A DNA stretch of 8,342 nucleotides, taken from the NCBI GenBank assembly GCA_937989795.1, contig CALKBB010000120.1:1-8342 (forward strand), in the 5' to 3' direction. This document shows positions 1 to 6,461 of this stretch, piece by piece (position 1 is the first letter of the stretch; every line of letters begins with the position of its first letter). The DNA comes from an uncultured Collinsella sp. GTDB taxonomy: Bacteria; Actinomycetota; Coriobacteriia; Coriobacteriales; Coriobacteriaceae. The notes under the pieces were generated by a model that saw only the letters and a list, made by a program, of their open reading frames with translations, was not told the origin of the DNA and did no database searches. The translations under genes and the position numbers were made by a program.

Positions 1-790
1 GCGGAAGGAAATCGCTCTCGAAGTCACCGCTGCCCACGGTGAGGCTCGCCTTAAAGCCCGTAGAGTTCGGAACCGTTATCTCCACATCGCCCGAGTCCAC
101 GCATACGTCCATCGACTTCGCGGGGGCCTGGTAGAGCTCGAACGTCACATCGCCAGAACCGACCTTGGCATTCAGGGTGTCGGTTACAGTGCCCGCGAAC
201 TCGACGTCTCCCGAGCCCAACGTCAAATCGAAGTCGTGGCACGCAATGTCCGTGATCGTCAGATCCCCCGACCCCACATTCGCCGAAATGTCCATCATGT
301 TATCGGCAAGCTCGCGCGGCAGCTCGATGGTGACCGTACGGTCAAGCGCACGCTCGTCATCGCAGTCGAACTGGTTAATCTTGAGCGTAGAGCCCCTAAT
401 CTCGGCCAGTTTTTGAGTGGCAGCATCGTAAGCAGTTACTCCTTTTGCAACGCGACCACTCTCGATGACACGCACCGGTCCATCGGAAACGTACTTGATA
501 TCGACCGTACCCGACGTCACATCCAGGTCAAGGGACTGGAATGAGTCGGCATCGAAGGTTTCACTCGAAAGCTTTTGAGACTGAGCGGAGTAAATACCGT
601 CATCCAAAACATCGTCCTCGTCAACCACATCGGCCATACCAAACAAGCCGGATACAACATCGTCGAAATCCCACGGTCCATCAAAATGAATCAAAGTCCG
701 CGAAGTGCCAAAGACAAGTCCAATGATAAGCACAAACGCTCCGATACCAATGCCCAAGCGCCTCTTAGACTCATGCGAGAGCTTCATCAT
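1..790 (-). CDS. DUF4097-family beta-repeat protein, membrane-anchored (3' end missing)
   Basis: The gene enters from the left edge; about 263 residues are visible and the C-terminus lies outside. I translated it by hand from the minus strand. Numbering from the second Met: a short basic N-terminus (KRR at 8-10) precedes one hydrophobic segment at about 11-27, which looks like an uncleaved signal anchor. An Asp-rich stretch (about 35-62) follows. From about 85 on the protein is beta-rich, with recurring SGD turns: VGSGD (171-175), LGSGD (190-194), VGSGD (209-213), VDSGD (230-234) and VGSGD (251-255), spaced 19-21 residues. This periodicity is typical of DUF4097/adhesin-like beta-helical proteins; the molecular function of that family is not well defined. 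The repeat region is probably extracytoplasmic. The start overlaps the upstream regulator stop as ATGA; GAGGG (801-797) lies 6 bases before ATG at 790. ATG at 787 is an equally possible start, and an in-frame TGA lies just upstream of 790. Family call is confident, function is not. Confidence 0.85.
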   Translation of the reverse strand, partial: MMKLSHESKRRLGIGIGAFVLIIGLVFGTSRTLIHFDGPWDFDDVVSGLFGMADVVDEDDVLDDGIYSAQSQKLSSETFDADSFQSLDLDVTSGTVDIKYVSDGPVRVIESGRVAKGVTAYDAATQKLAEIRGSTLKINQFDCDDERALDRTVTIELPRELADNMMDISANVGSGDLTITDIACHDFDLTLGSGDVEFAGTVTDTLNAKVGSGDVTFELYQAPAKSMDVCVDSGDVEITVPNSTGFKASLTVGSGDFESDFLP

Positions 791-1509
791 TCATCACCCT
801 CTTTGGCAATCGGCTCAGCGGTGGTCGCGGTAGCCATGTCAACGTCAACCGCTGTGGAAACGTCCTCCCCCTTAGTCCTAACGACCGCCGGCGCCGGACC
901 AACCTGGATATCCCCGCGCGCCCAATCGCCATCGAGCGCACGTGCCACCCAATGATAGATGGGGATCGTAAAGAAAATCAGCGCGGCAAAGGGGCCGGCG
1001 CCAAACAGGAACATCAGCAAAAAGAACAGCAGCCAGCACACGGCCCAGTACGGAAACGACTGAAACGGGCCCTTCACCGGAGTCACGCTGCTCGCACCGG
1101 CACCCGTCACCTGAGCCGTCGCCGCATTGGCAGCCTGTGCGCTCCAGCTCGCCGCCTGCGCCGCCTTGGCCGCAGCATCACTCGCCTGCGTAGCTGCCTC
1201 CGTGGCGCGTGCCGCCGCCTCGTGGGTGCGGGCACGTTCCGCCGCCTCCGCCTCGCGCTGACGGGCGCGGTCCTCGTTCTCAAACTCGATATCGTCCTCG
1301 ATCTCGTCACTTGGATTGAGCAGCTCGTCCAGGCTCACGCCATAGAGTTTGGCGAGCGAGATCAGGTTCTCGGTATCGGGCGAGCTCTCCGCGCGCTCCC
1401 ATTTACTGACCGCCTGGCGCGACAGCCCCAGCTTTCGCGCCAGCCCTTCTTGGCTGAAACCCTTGCTGCGGCGAAGGTCGGCGAGCCGCTGCGCAGTTTC
1501 TACATTCAT
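787..1509 (-). CDS. Membrane-tethered XRE/Cro-type HTH transcriptional regulator
   Basis: A 240-residue protein. Residues 5-60 form a typical XRE helix-turn-helix: the recognition region GLSRQAVSKWERAESSPD (28-45) and the following LAKLYGVSLDELLN (52-65) match the family well, so sequence-specific DNA binding is expected. An acidic linker (66-80) leads into an Ala/Arg/Glu-rich segment (about 80-133) that should be helical or coiled coil. Two hydrophobic segments (about 154-171 and 174-188) separated by a Gly-rich turn form a predicted helical hairpin in the membrane, followed by an acidic tail. The DNA-binding domain would stay in the cytoplasm next to the membrane. The start is the ATG at 1509 because AGGAGG (1519-1514) precedes it by 4 bases and the HTH begins immediately; an upstream extension to 1758 is open but lacks this support. 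The gene is translationally coupled to the downstream DUF4097 gene (4-base overlap). Autoregulation from the divergent intergenic region is likely but inferred. Fold and topology are confident, target genes unknown. Confidence 0.9.
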   Translation of the reverse strand: MNVETAQRLADLRRSKGFSQEGLARKLGLSRQAVSKWERAESSPDTENLISLAKLYGVSLDELLNPSDEIEDDIEFENEDRARQREAEAAERARTHEAAARATEAATQASDAAAKAAQAASWSAQAANAATAQVTGAGASSVTPVKGPFQSFPYWAVCWLLFFLLMFLFGAGPFAALIFFTIPIYHWVARALDGDWARGDIQVGPAPAVVRTKGEDVSTAVDVDMATATTAEPIAKEGDE

Positions 1510-1513
1510 GGTT

Positions 1514-1519
1514 CCTCCT
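1514..1519 (-). promoter_or_regulatory. Shine-Dalgarno site of the XRE regulator
   Basis: The minus strand reads AGGAGG followed by AACC and ATG. This near-perfect ribosome binding site decides the start at 1509 over the longer open frame reaching 1758. Confidence 0.85.
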
Positions 1520-1631
1520 ATGTGATGCCAGCCGTGCCGCCGGACCGTTTTTGTTCTTAAGGCGCCTTGCACAGTTAAAAATCTATCCGCCACCGCCAAA
1601 AGCATGCCACCTATTCTAGTGAGATTTTTGA

Positions 1632-1644
1632 CAACCGGCGGTTG
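1632..1644. promoter_or_regulatory. Perfect inverted repeat CAACCG-G-CGGTTG, candidate operator
   Basis: Six-base arms are perfectly complementary around a single central G. The site overlaps the 3' end of the TTGACA -35-like hexamer and its spacer, and sits 123 bases upstream of the XRE regulator start, a position suited to an operator serving both divergent genes. One such repeat in a region this size can arise by chance, so function is inferred. Confidence 0.35.
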
Positions 1645-1725
1645 CGGGCACATATGAGCTGCGGAAATGTGTCCAAACAAAGCAATGACCCACGGCCCGG
1701 TTGTCCCCGTTGCGGCGTTAACGGT

Positions 1726-1739
1726 AGTATGGTCATACT
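1726..1739. promoter_or_regulatory. Perfect inverted repeat AGTATG-GT-CATACT, candidate operator
   Basis: Two six-base arms flank a two-base spacer. The repeat overlaps the TAGTAT -10-like hexamer (1725-1730) and lies 37 bases before the GTG start of the methyltransferase, so a bound repressor could block that promoter. It shows no sequence similarity to the repeat at 1632-1644, suggesting a different regulator if real. Confidence 0.35.
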
Positions 1740-1776
1740 GTTTATTCCGCACCGCCAACGGAGGGAGTCCCGCGCC

Positions 1777-2649
1777 GTGAACCGCGATTTCGCCTCATCG
1801 CTCATCCAGCTCAACAACACGTTCTATCGCGAGCACTCCGCCTCCTTTTCCGATACGCGCCAGGCCCCGTGGCCCGGCTGGGTGCGCACCATGGACATTG
1901 CACTCGAACAGCTCGACGTCGCCACGATCGAGCATCCCGTCCGCGTCTTCGATCTTGCCTGCGGCAATATGCGATTCGAAAACTTTGCCGCCGGCGGCGC
2001 ACTCGCCGCCAAGGGCGTCAACGGCGCAAACCCCTCGGCAGATGCCAGTTGCCCGTTTGAGTTCTATGGTGTCGACTCGTGTCAAGATTTGGCTATCGAT
2101 GCACATGGCCACGCCCTGCGCATTCCCAACCTGCGCTTCCAGGAACTCGATGTGCTCGACGCCCTCATGAAGCTCAACCCCGCCGAAACACCCGACGTGC
2201 TTTTCGACGCCCCGCTCGCCGATATCTCGGTCTGCTTTGGCTTTATGCACCACGTGCCGTCGTGCGAGTACCGCGTACGCGTGCTCGACGCCCTGGTGCG
2301 CCAGACGCGCCCAGGCGGCATCATCGCCATCAGCTTTTGGGAGTTTATGAACGACGAGCGCATGGCGCGCAAGGCCGTTCGAGCCGAAGCCCGCGCCGAG
2401 CTCACCCCGCCGTTTGAGGGTTACGATTCCGCGCAGTTTGAAGCCGGCGACCACCTCATTGGCTGGCAAAACGACCGCCACGCCTACCGCTATTGCCATC
2501 ACTTTGACGATCAGCAGATCACCGACCTGGTGCGCGGCGTCCGTACGTTCTACAAGAGCGGCGAGGTCCCCGTGCGCGAGCTTGAGCGCTTCCATGCCGA
2601 CGGTCGCAGCGGCGAGCTCAACCGCTACGTGATCCTTAAGCGCCTGTAG
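1777..2649 (+). CDS. Class I SAM methyltransferase, Trm9/ALKBH8-like (putative tRNA methyltransferase)
   Basis: A 290-residue protein starting at GTG 1777, chosen because GGAGGGAG (1759-1766) lies 10 bases upstream; the frame is open to about 1642 but earlier ATG codons lack such a site. The N-terminal SFSDTRQAPWPGW (23-35) resembles the F-S-x-TR-x-x-x-WP segment of Trm9 and the ALKBH8 methyltransferase domain, which act on wobble-uridine side chains of tRNA. The SAM-binding motif I is VFDLACGNMRFE (57-68), with fewer glycines than usual, followed by the acidic FYGVD (96-100) at the end of beta 2. FGFMHHVPSCEYRVRVL (154-170) and RPGGIIAISFWEF (178-190) match motifs IV-VI of that family, and RYCHHF (238-243) and NRYVILKRL (282-290) match its C-terminal end. 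A longer than usual insert (about 71-95) separates motif I from beta 2. A general small-molecule methyltransferase remains possible. Next gene downstream, same strand after 118 bases, is a TrmB homologue. Confidence 0.85.
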   Translation: MNRDFASSLIQLNNTFYREHSASFSDTRQAPWPGWVRTMDIALEQLDVATIEHPVRVFDLACGNMRFENFAAGGALAAKGVNGANPSADASCPFEFYGVDSCQDLAIDAHGHALRIPNLRFQELDVLDALMKLNPAETPDVLFDAPLADISVCFGFMHHVPSCEYRVRVLDALVRQTRPGGIIAISFWEFMNDERMARKAVRAEARAELTPPFEGYDSAQFEAGDHLIGWQNDRHAYRYCHHFDDQQITDLVRGVRTFYKSGEVPVRELERFHADGRSGELNRYVILKRL

Positions 2650-2723
2650 GTATCGGCGACTCGCTGCCGAGCCGCATCGCATCTTTCGGGCAAGCTATGC
2701 CCACCCTTTTTCAACCCATTGAC

Positions 2724-2745
2724 GGAACGCGCAGCTATGCGTTCC
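2724..2745 (+). promoter_or_regulatory. Perfect 7-bp hairpin in the trmB-like leader
   Basis: GGAACGC (2724-2730) and GCGTTCC (2739-2745) are exactly complementary around an 8-base loop. The hairpin follows a TTGACG hexamer (2719-2724) and ends 12 bases before the AAGGAG ribosome binding site (2758-2763). No T run follows, so it is not a standard terminator; it may be a leader structure or operator. The rest of the 118-base gap (2650-2767) shows only a weak 5-bp stem at 2653-2670. Confidence 0.35.
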
Positions 2746-2767
2746 ACACTTATGACCAAGGAGCCTC

Positions 2768-3607
2768 ATGGGAGCCGTCCACGTTCGCACGCCTAAGAAC
2801 TTTGTGCTCGAGGAGCGCCTGGAGCGCTACGCCGATGCGATTGAGACGAACCCCGAGGCCTATGCCGGAGATTGGCGCGCGGCCTGTGTGCCAGTTGGCA
2901 GCAAGCCCTTCGAACACCTTCACCTGGATCTTGGCTGTGGCAAGGGAACGTACCTCGTAGAGCGCGCGGGCCACGAGCCAAACACCCTCTTTATCGGCAT
3001 GGACCAGGAGCCCATCTGCATCGCCTATGCCGCGCAGAAAATCTGCGAGCAGGAGCTATCCAACGCACTCGTCCTGCCCCGAGGCGCCGCATCGCTGCCG
3101 CAGCTATTTGCCGCAGGCGAGCTCGACGCCATCACCATTAACTTTCCCACGCCGCAGCCCAAGGCCAAGTACGCCAAAAAACGACTCGTCCATGTCGACC
3201 ATCTGATGATCTACCGCCCGCTCTTTGCAGCCGGCGCCACCGTCACGCTGCGAACCGACAGCAAGCCATTGCGCGACTACGCCCTGGGGCAGTTTGCCGC
3301 GGCAGGCTACGACGCACTTTGGGTAAGCGACAACGTCCGCCGCGACCATCCCGAGCACCTCGAGACCGAATATGAATGCCGTACGCGCGAGATGGGTGCC
3401 GTCGTCTATGGCATTTGTGCCACACCCGGCGAGAAGCCTACCGAAGAGAAACTCGCAGCAGGCCGAGAGCAGGAGCAAAGCCTTGCGTGCTACCTGCCCG
3501 ATAACCTCGACGAGCTCACCTATGTACCCCTGGGCATGGAAGAGGCCGTCGAGAACTTTAGAAACCGCGCCCGCAAAGGCAAGAAGCGCCTGCCGCAAGA
3601 GCACTAA
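2768..3607 (+). CDS. trmB: TrmB-family tRNA (guanine46-N7) methyltransferase, divergent
   Basis: A 279-residue protein with AAGGAG (2758-2763) 4 bases before the ATG. It aligns by eye to Gram-positive TrmB along its length: the N-terminal VRTPKNFVLEERL...NPEAYAGDW (6-36), SAM motif LHLDLGCGKGTYLVER (51-66), acidic FIGMD (75-79), NFPTPQPKAKYAKKRL (125-140) in place of the usual NFxDPWPKxRHxKRRL, LRTDSKPLRDYAL (161-173), and the terminal TEYECRTREMG (200-210). The family transfers a methyl group from SAM to N7 of G46 in the tRNA variable loop. Oddities: in the central signature Asp is Thr (128), Trp is Gln (130) and His is Tyr (135), and there is a C-terminal extension of about 60 residues (216-279) ending in a basic KGKKR. 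Family membership is clear; whether the protein is the housekeeping m7G46 enzyme or a paralogue with another substrate is uncertain because of these substitutions. Confidence 0.85.
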   Translation: MGAVHVRTPKNFVLEERLERYADAIETNPEAYAGDWRAACVPVGSKPFEHLHLDLGCGKGTYLVERAGHEPNTLFIGMDQEPICIAYAAQKICEQELSNALVLPRGAASLPQLFAAGELDAITINFPTPQPKAKYAKKRLVHVDHLMIYRPLFAAGATVTLRTDSKPLRDYALGQFAAAGYDALWVSDNVRRDHPEHLETEYECRTREMGAVVYGICATPGEKPTEEKLAAGREQEQSLACYLPDNLDELTYVPLGMEEAVENFRNRARKGKKRLPQEH

Positions 3608-3641
3608 CTTCACGCGCCCATTTCCTGCATTTTCTCGCGCG

Positions 3642-3672
3642 CTGGCACCCCGCGCCGCCGCTACGCCATAAT
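3642..3672 (+). promoter_or_regulatory. Candidate promoter for the helicase gene
   Basis: In the 98-base gap before the helicase, CATAAT (3667-3672) matches five of six -10 consensus bases. CTGGCA (3642-3647) is a four-of-six -35 match with a long 19-base spacer. A start around 3679 would give a short leader of about 27 bases. Confidence 0.35.
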
Positions 3673-3705
3673 AGTTGGCGGACAATCGCGAGAGAAAGCA
3701 AACAC

Positions 3706-6387
3706 ATGGCACAGACCACGACAGATACCGCTGCCAGCACCGTCTCCGGTGCCGGGGCTGCCAGCTCATTCTCGGGCGGCACGGGAACCGAAGCCGAGTT
3801 CGGCTCGCTCGGTGCGCTCTCCCCCACCTGGTGGGAGCCCGAGGACGGCAGCGAGCCCGAACCATGGCTCACGCCCGACCAGGCCTTCGAACGCTTCTTT
3901 GAATGGACGAGCGATCGCGGCATTGAGCTGTGGGATCACCAAGAAGAGGCCCTCATGGACCTGGCAGCCGGCGATCACGTCATTTTAGGCACACCGACCG
4001 GATCGGGTAAATCGCTCGTCGCGCTGGGTATGCTCTTTATGGGCATGGCACAGGGCAAACGCTGTTATTACACGGCCCCCATCAAGGCCTTGGTCAGTGA
4101 AAAGTTCTTCGATCTGGTACAGGTGCTCGGCCGCGATAACGTCGGCATGATCACCGGCGATACGCATATCAACACCAAGGCGCCCGTCATCTGCTGCACG
4201 GCCGAAATCCTTGCCAACGATGCACTTCGCGAGGGCGAGGATGCCGATGTGGGCTGCGTAGCCATGGACGAGTTCCACTACTTTGCCGACCCCGACCGCG
4301 GCTGGGCCTGGCAGGTACCGCTGCTCACCCTGCCCCACACGCAGTTTATGCTCATGAGCGCCACGCTCGGCGATGTCACTGCCATCGCCGCCTCACTCGA
4401 GGAACACACCGGTGCTACCTGCGACTTGGTCGTCGATGCCCCGCGCCCCGTGCCGCTGAGCTACGACTACGTGACGACCTCCCTCGAGGGCACGGTCGAG
4501 CTCGCCATGCGCCGCGGTGAGGCCCCACTCTATATCGTGCACTTTAGCCAGGATGCCGCCCTTGCGACGGCACAGTCGCTCGCCAATTTTGGCATCGCCA
4601 GCAAAGAGCAGCGCGAAGCTATTAAGGAAGCTGCCAAAGGCACGAGCTTCTCGACGGCCTTTGGCAAGATTCTCAAGCGCCTGCTTGGATGCGGCGTCGG
4701 CGTGCACCATGCCGGCATGTTGCCGCGCTATCGCCTGCTGGTCGAGCGCTTGGCGCAGCAGGGCCTGCTGCCCGTCATCTGCGGCACCGATACGCTCGGC
4801 GTCGGCATCAACGTACCCATCCACACCGTGGTGCTCACCGCGCTCACCAAGTTCGATGGCTACAAGATGCGTCGTCTGCGCGCCCGCGAGTTCCATCAGA
4901 TTGCCGGTCGCGCCGGCCGCTCGGGCTTCGATACCGAGGGCATGGTAATTGCCGAGGCACCCGAGCACGAGATCGAGAATGCCAAGCTTATGGCCAAAGC
5001 GGGCGACGACCCCAAAAAACTCCGCAAGATTAAAAAGAAAAAGGCCCCCGAGGGCTTTGTCACCTGGAACAAGCAGACCTTCGAGCGTCTGATCGAGACG
5101 CAACCCGAGACGCTCAAGCCGCGCCTGCGCATCACGCACTCCATGGTGATCAGCGTGGTCGAGCAGGGCGGCGATGCCCGAGCCCGCGTACACGACCTCA
5201 TCGAGACGAGCCTGCAGACTCCCGAGGAAAAGGCTAAGCTCGAGGTTCGCGCCGACGAGATCTTCGCCACGCTCATCGATTCCGGCGTCGTCGTTCGCAC
5301 CGAGGTGCCGCCCGCGCCCGACGCCCCGACTGATGCCGCACCAGACATCGACTATGCGCTGACGGTCGATCTGCCCGAGGACTTCGCACTCGATCAGCCG
5401 CTCTCACCGTTCTTGCTTGCTGCGCTGGAGCTGCTCGATCCCGAGAGCGAGACCTATACCATGGACCTGATCTCAATGGTCGAGGCAACGCTCGAGGATC
5501 CCAAACAGGTGCTGCGCGCACAGGAGCGAGCCGCACGCGATCGCGCTATGGCCGAGATGAAGGCCGACGGCATCGAGTATGAGGAGCGCTTGGAGCGCAT
5601 TCAGGACGTCACGTACGAAAAGCCGCTCGAGGATTTGCTCGATGCCGCTTTTGACAAGTACTGCCAGGAAGTACCGTGGGCAAACGACTACCAGCTCTCT
5701 CCCAAGAGCGTCCTGCGCGATATGCTGGAGAGCGCGAGCGATTTTAAGGGCTACATTCAAAAGCTCGGCATCGCCCGCTCCGAGGGCATTTTACTGCGTT
5801 ACCTGGCAGAGGCTTACCGTTCGCTCGACCGCACCGTACCCATTGAGAAGCGCGACGAGCGCCTGCGCGACATTATCTCGTGGCTGGGATTTGTGGTGCG
5901 CTCGGTGGACTCGAGCCTGGTGGACGAGTGGGAGAACGCCGGCAACCCGGCAGCCCTCGACGCCGCGCCGCCGCAGGGCATCGACGAGGTCGTTGCGGAC
6001 CGTCGCGGCTGCACGCTGCTGGTGCGCAACGCACTCTTCCGCCGCGTGACCCTTGCCGCCCGCGAGCACGTTCGCGACCTGGGCGAACTCGACGAGGACT
6101 GGGGCATGAGCGAGGTCCGCTGGCAAAAGGCGCTCGATGCCTACCATGAGCAGCACGAGGAAATCCTCACCGACGGAGATGCCCGCAGCGCCGCGATGTT
6201 TACCATCGACGGGAGCGACGAGAAGACCGATCACGTGTGGCACGTGCACCAGATTTTTGCCGACGAGGATGGCGACCACGACTTTGGCATCATGGGCGAT
6301 GTCGACCTGGATGCCACGCAGGATGGCGGCGAGGTCATCTTCAAAAACTACCGCGTCGGCTTTATCGAGGACCTGCTCGAGGACTAG
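3706..6387 (+). CDS. Ski2-like DExH-box helicase with DUF3516-type C-terminal region
   Basis: An 893-residue superfamily 2 helicase. After a low-complexity, Ser/Gly/Ala/Glu-rich N-terminus (1-52), the motifs appear in order: WDHQEEAL (76-83, Q-like motif), GTPTGSGKS (95-103, Walker A), TAPIKALVSEKF (123-134, Ia), GD (151-152, Ib), CTAEIL (164-169), DEFH (188-191, motif II), SAT (218-220, III), IVHF (277-280, IV), VHHAGMLP (333-340), CGTDTLGVGINVP (359-371, V) and QIAGRAGRSG (398-407, VI). This DExH set and motif VI place it in the Ski2/Mtr4/Hel308-like group, ATP-driven translocases on RNA or DNA. A Lys-rich patch (437-446) follows the motor. Residues about 450-893 form a long acidic C-terminal region that I recognise as DUF3516-like, known mainly from actinobacterial helicases. 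The start is ATG 3706, preceded by a weak purine-rich GAGAGAAAG (3690-3698). A strong terminator follows. Motor activity is confident; RNA versus DNA substrate is not known. Confidence 0.93.
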   Translation: MAQTTTDTAASTVSGAGAASSFSGGTGTEAEFGSLGALSPTWWEPEDGSEPEPWLTPDQAFERFFEWTSDRGIELWDHQEEALMDLAAGDHVILGTPTGSGKSLVALGMLFMGMAQGKRCYYTAPIKALVSEKFFDLVQVLGRDNVGMITGDTHINTKAPVICCTAEILANDALREGEDADVGCVAMDEFHYFADPDRGWAWQVPLLTLPHTQFMLMSATLGDVTAIAASLEEHTGATCDLVVDAPRPVPLSYDYVTTSLEGTVELAMRRGEAPLYIVHFSQDAALATAQSLANFGIASKEQREAIKEAAKGTSFSTAFGKILKRLLGCGVGVHHAGMLPRYRLLVERLAQQGLLPVICGTDTLGVGINVPIHTVVLTALTKFDGYKMRRLRAREFHQIAGRAGRSGFDTEGMVIAEAPEHEIENAKLMAKAGDDPKKLRKIKKKKAPEGFVTWNKQTFERLIETQPETLKPRLRITHSMVISVVEQGGDARARVHDLIETSLQTPEEKAKLEVRADEIFATLIDSGVVVRTEVPPAPDAPTDAAPDIDYALTVDLPEDFALDQPLSPFLLAALELLDPESETYTMDLISMVEATLEDPKQVLRAQERAARDRAMAEMKADGIEYEERLERIQDVTYEKPLEDLLDAAFDKYCQEVPWANDYQLSPKSVLRDMLESASDFKGYIQKLGIARSEGILLRYLAEAYRSLDRTVPIEKRDERLRDIISWLGFVVRSVDSSLVDEWENAGNPAALDAAPPQGIDEVVADRRGCTLLVRNALFRRVTLAAREHVRDLGELDEDWGMSEVRWQKALDAYHEQHEEILTDGDARSAAMFTIDGSDEKTDHVWHVHQIFADEDGDHDFGIMGDVDLDATQDGGEVIFKNYRVGFIEDLLED

Positions 6388-6404
6388 CCGTACATACTGG
6401 AACG

Positions 6405-6444
6405 AAGCGGGGCCGTTGGCAATATCGCCAGCGGCCCCGCTTTT
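6405..6444 (+). terminator. Rho-independent terminator after the helicase gene
   Basis: The arm at 6405-6420 (AAGCGGGGCCGTTGGC) pairs with 6427-6442 to give a 16-bp stem with one G-U pair, closed by the six-base loop AATATC, and ends in TTTT (6441-6444). It begins 17 bases after the helicase stop. On the opposite strand it lies 20 bases after the end of the DUF2130 gene, but the tract there is only TTCGTT, so termination in that direction would be weaker. Confidence 0.9.
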
Positions 6445-6461
6445 GCACTATACGCTATCCC

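Larger units (their letters stand above)
1510..1776. promoter_or_regulatory. Divergent intergenic region with candidate promoters and operators
   Basis: This gap of 267 bases separates two divergent genes and is locally AT-richer (1549-1631) than the coding sequence. On the plus strand a perfect TTGACA (1628-1633) is followed after 17 bases by CATATG (3/6 match to a -10) or after 19 bases by TATGAG (4/6). A second weaker pair is TTGTCC (1701-1706), 18 bases, TAGTAT (1725-1730). On the minus strand a TAGAAT -10-like hexamer lies at 1618-1613 without a good -35. No convincing small gene was seen. Promoter assignment is tentative. Confidence 0.4.

Noticed and set aside
952..1560. 202-residue plus-strand frame antisense to the XRE regulator
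   Set aside because: Arg-rich low-complexity translation with no ribosome binding site; the regulator on the other strand is clear.
1510..1758. N-terminal extension of the XRE regulator
   Set aside because: The frame stays open, but the AGGAGG site before ATG 1509 and the immediate start of the HTH domain favour the shorter protein.
1642..1776. N-terminal extension of the methyltransferase to a TTG at 1642 or ATG at 1729
   Set aside because: The extension covers promoter-like and palindromic sequence and lacks a good ribosome binding site, whereas GTG 1777 follows GGAGGGAG.
2653..2670. Stem TCGGC/GCCGA after the methyltransferase as a terminator
   Set aside because: Only 5 bp with an 8-base loop and no T tract follows.
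1795..2682. 295-residue open frame on the minus strand
   Set aside because: It is antisense to the methyltransferase, whose SAM motifs are clear; long antisense frames are expected in GC-rich coding DNA.
3104..3865. 253-residue minus-strand frame spanning the trmB/helicase gap
   Set aside because: It crosses two well-supported plus-strand genes, and I see no recognisable domain in it.
4393..5193. 266-residue minus-strand frame inside the helicase gene
   Set aside because: It is antisense to helicase motifs IV-VI and has no independent support.
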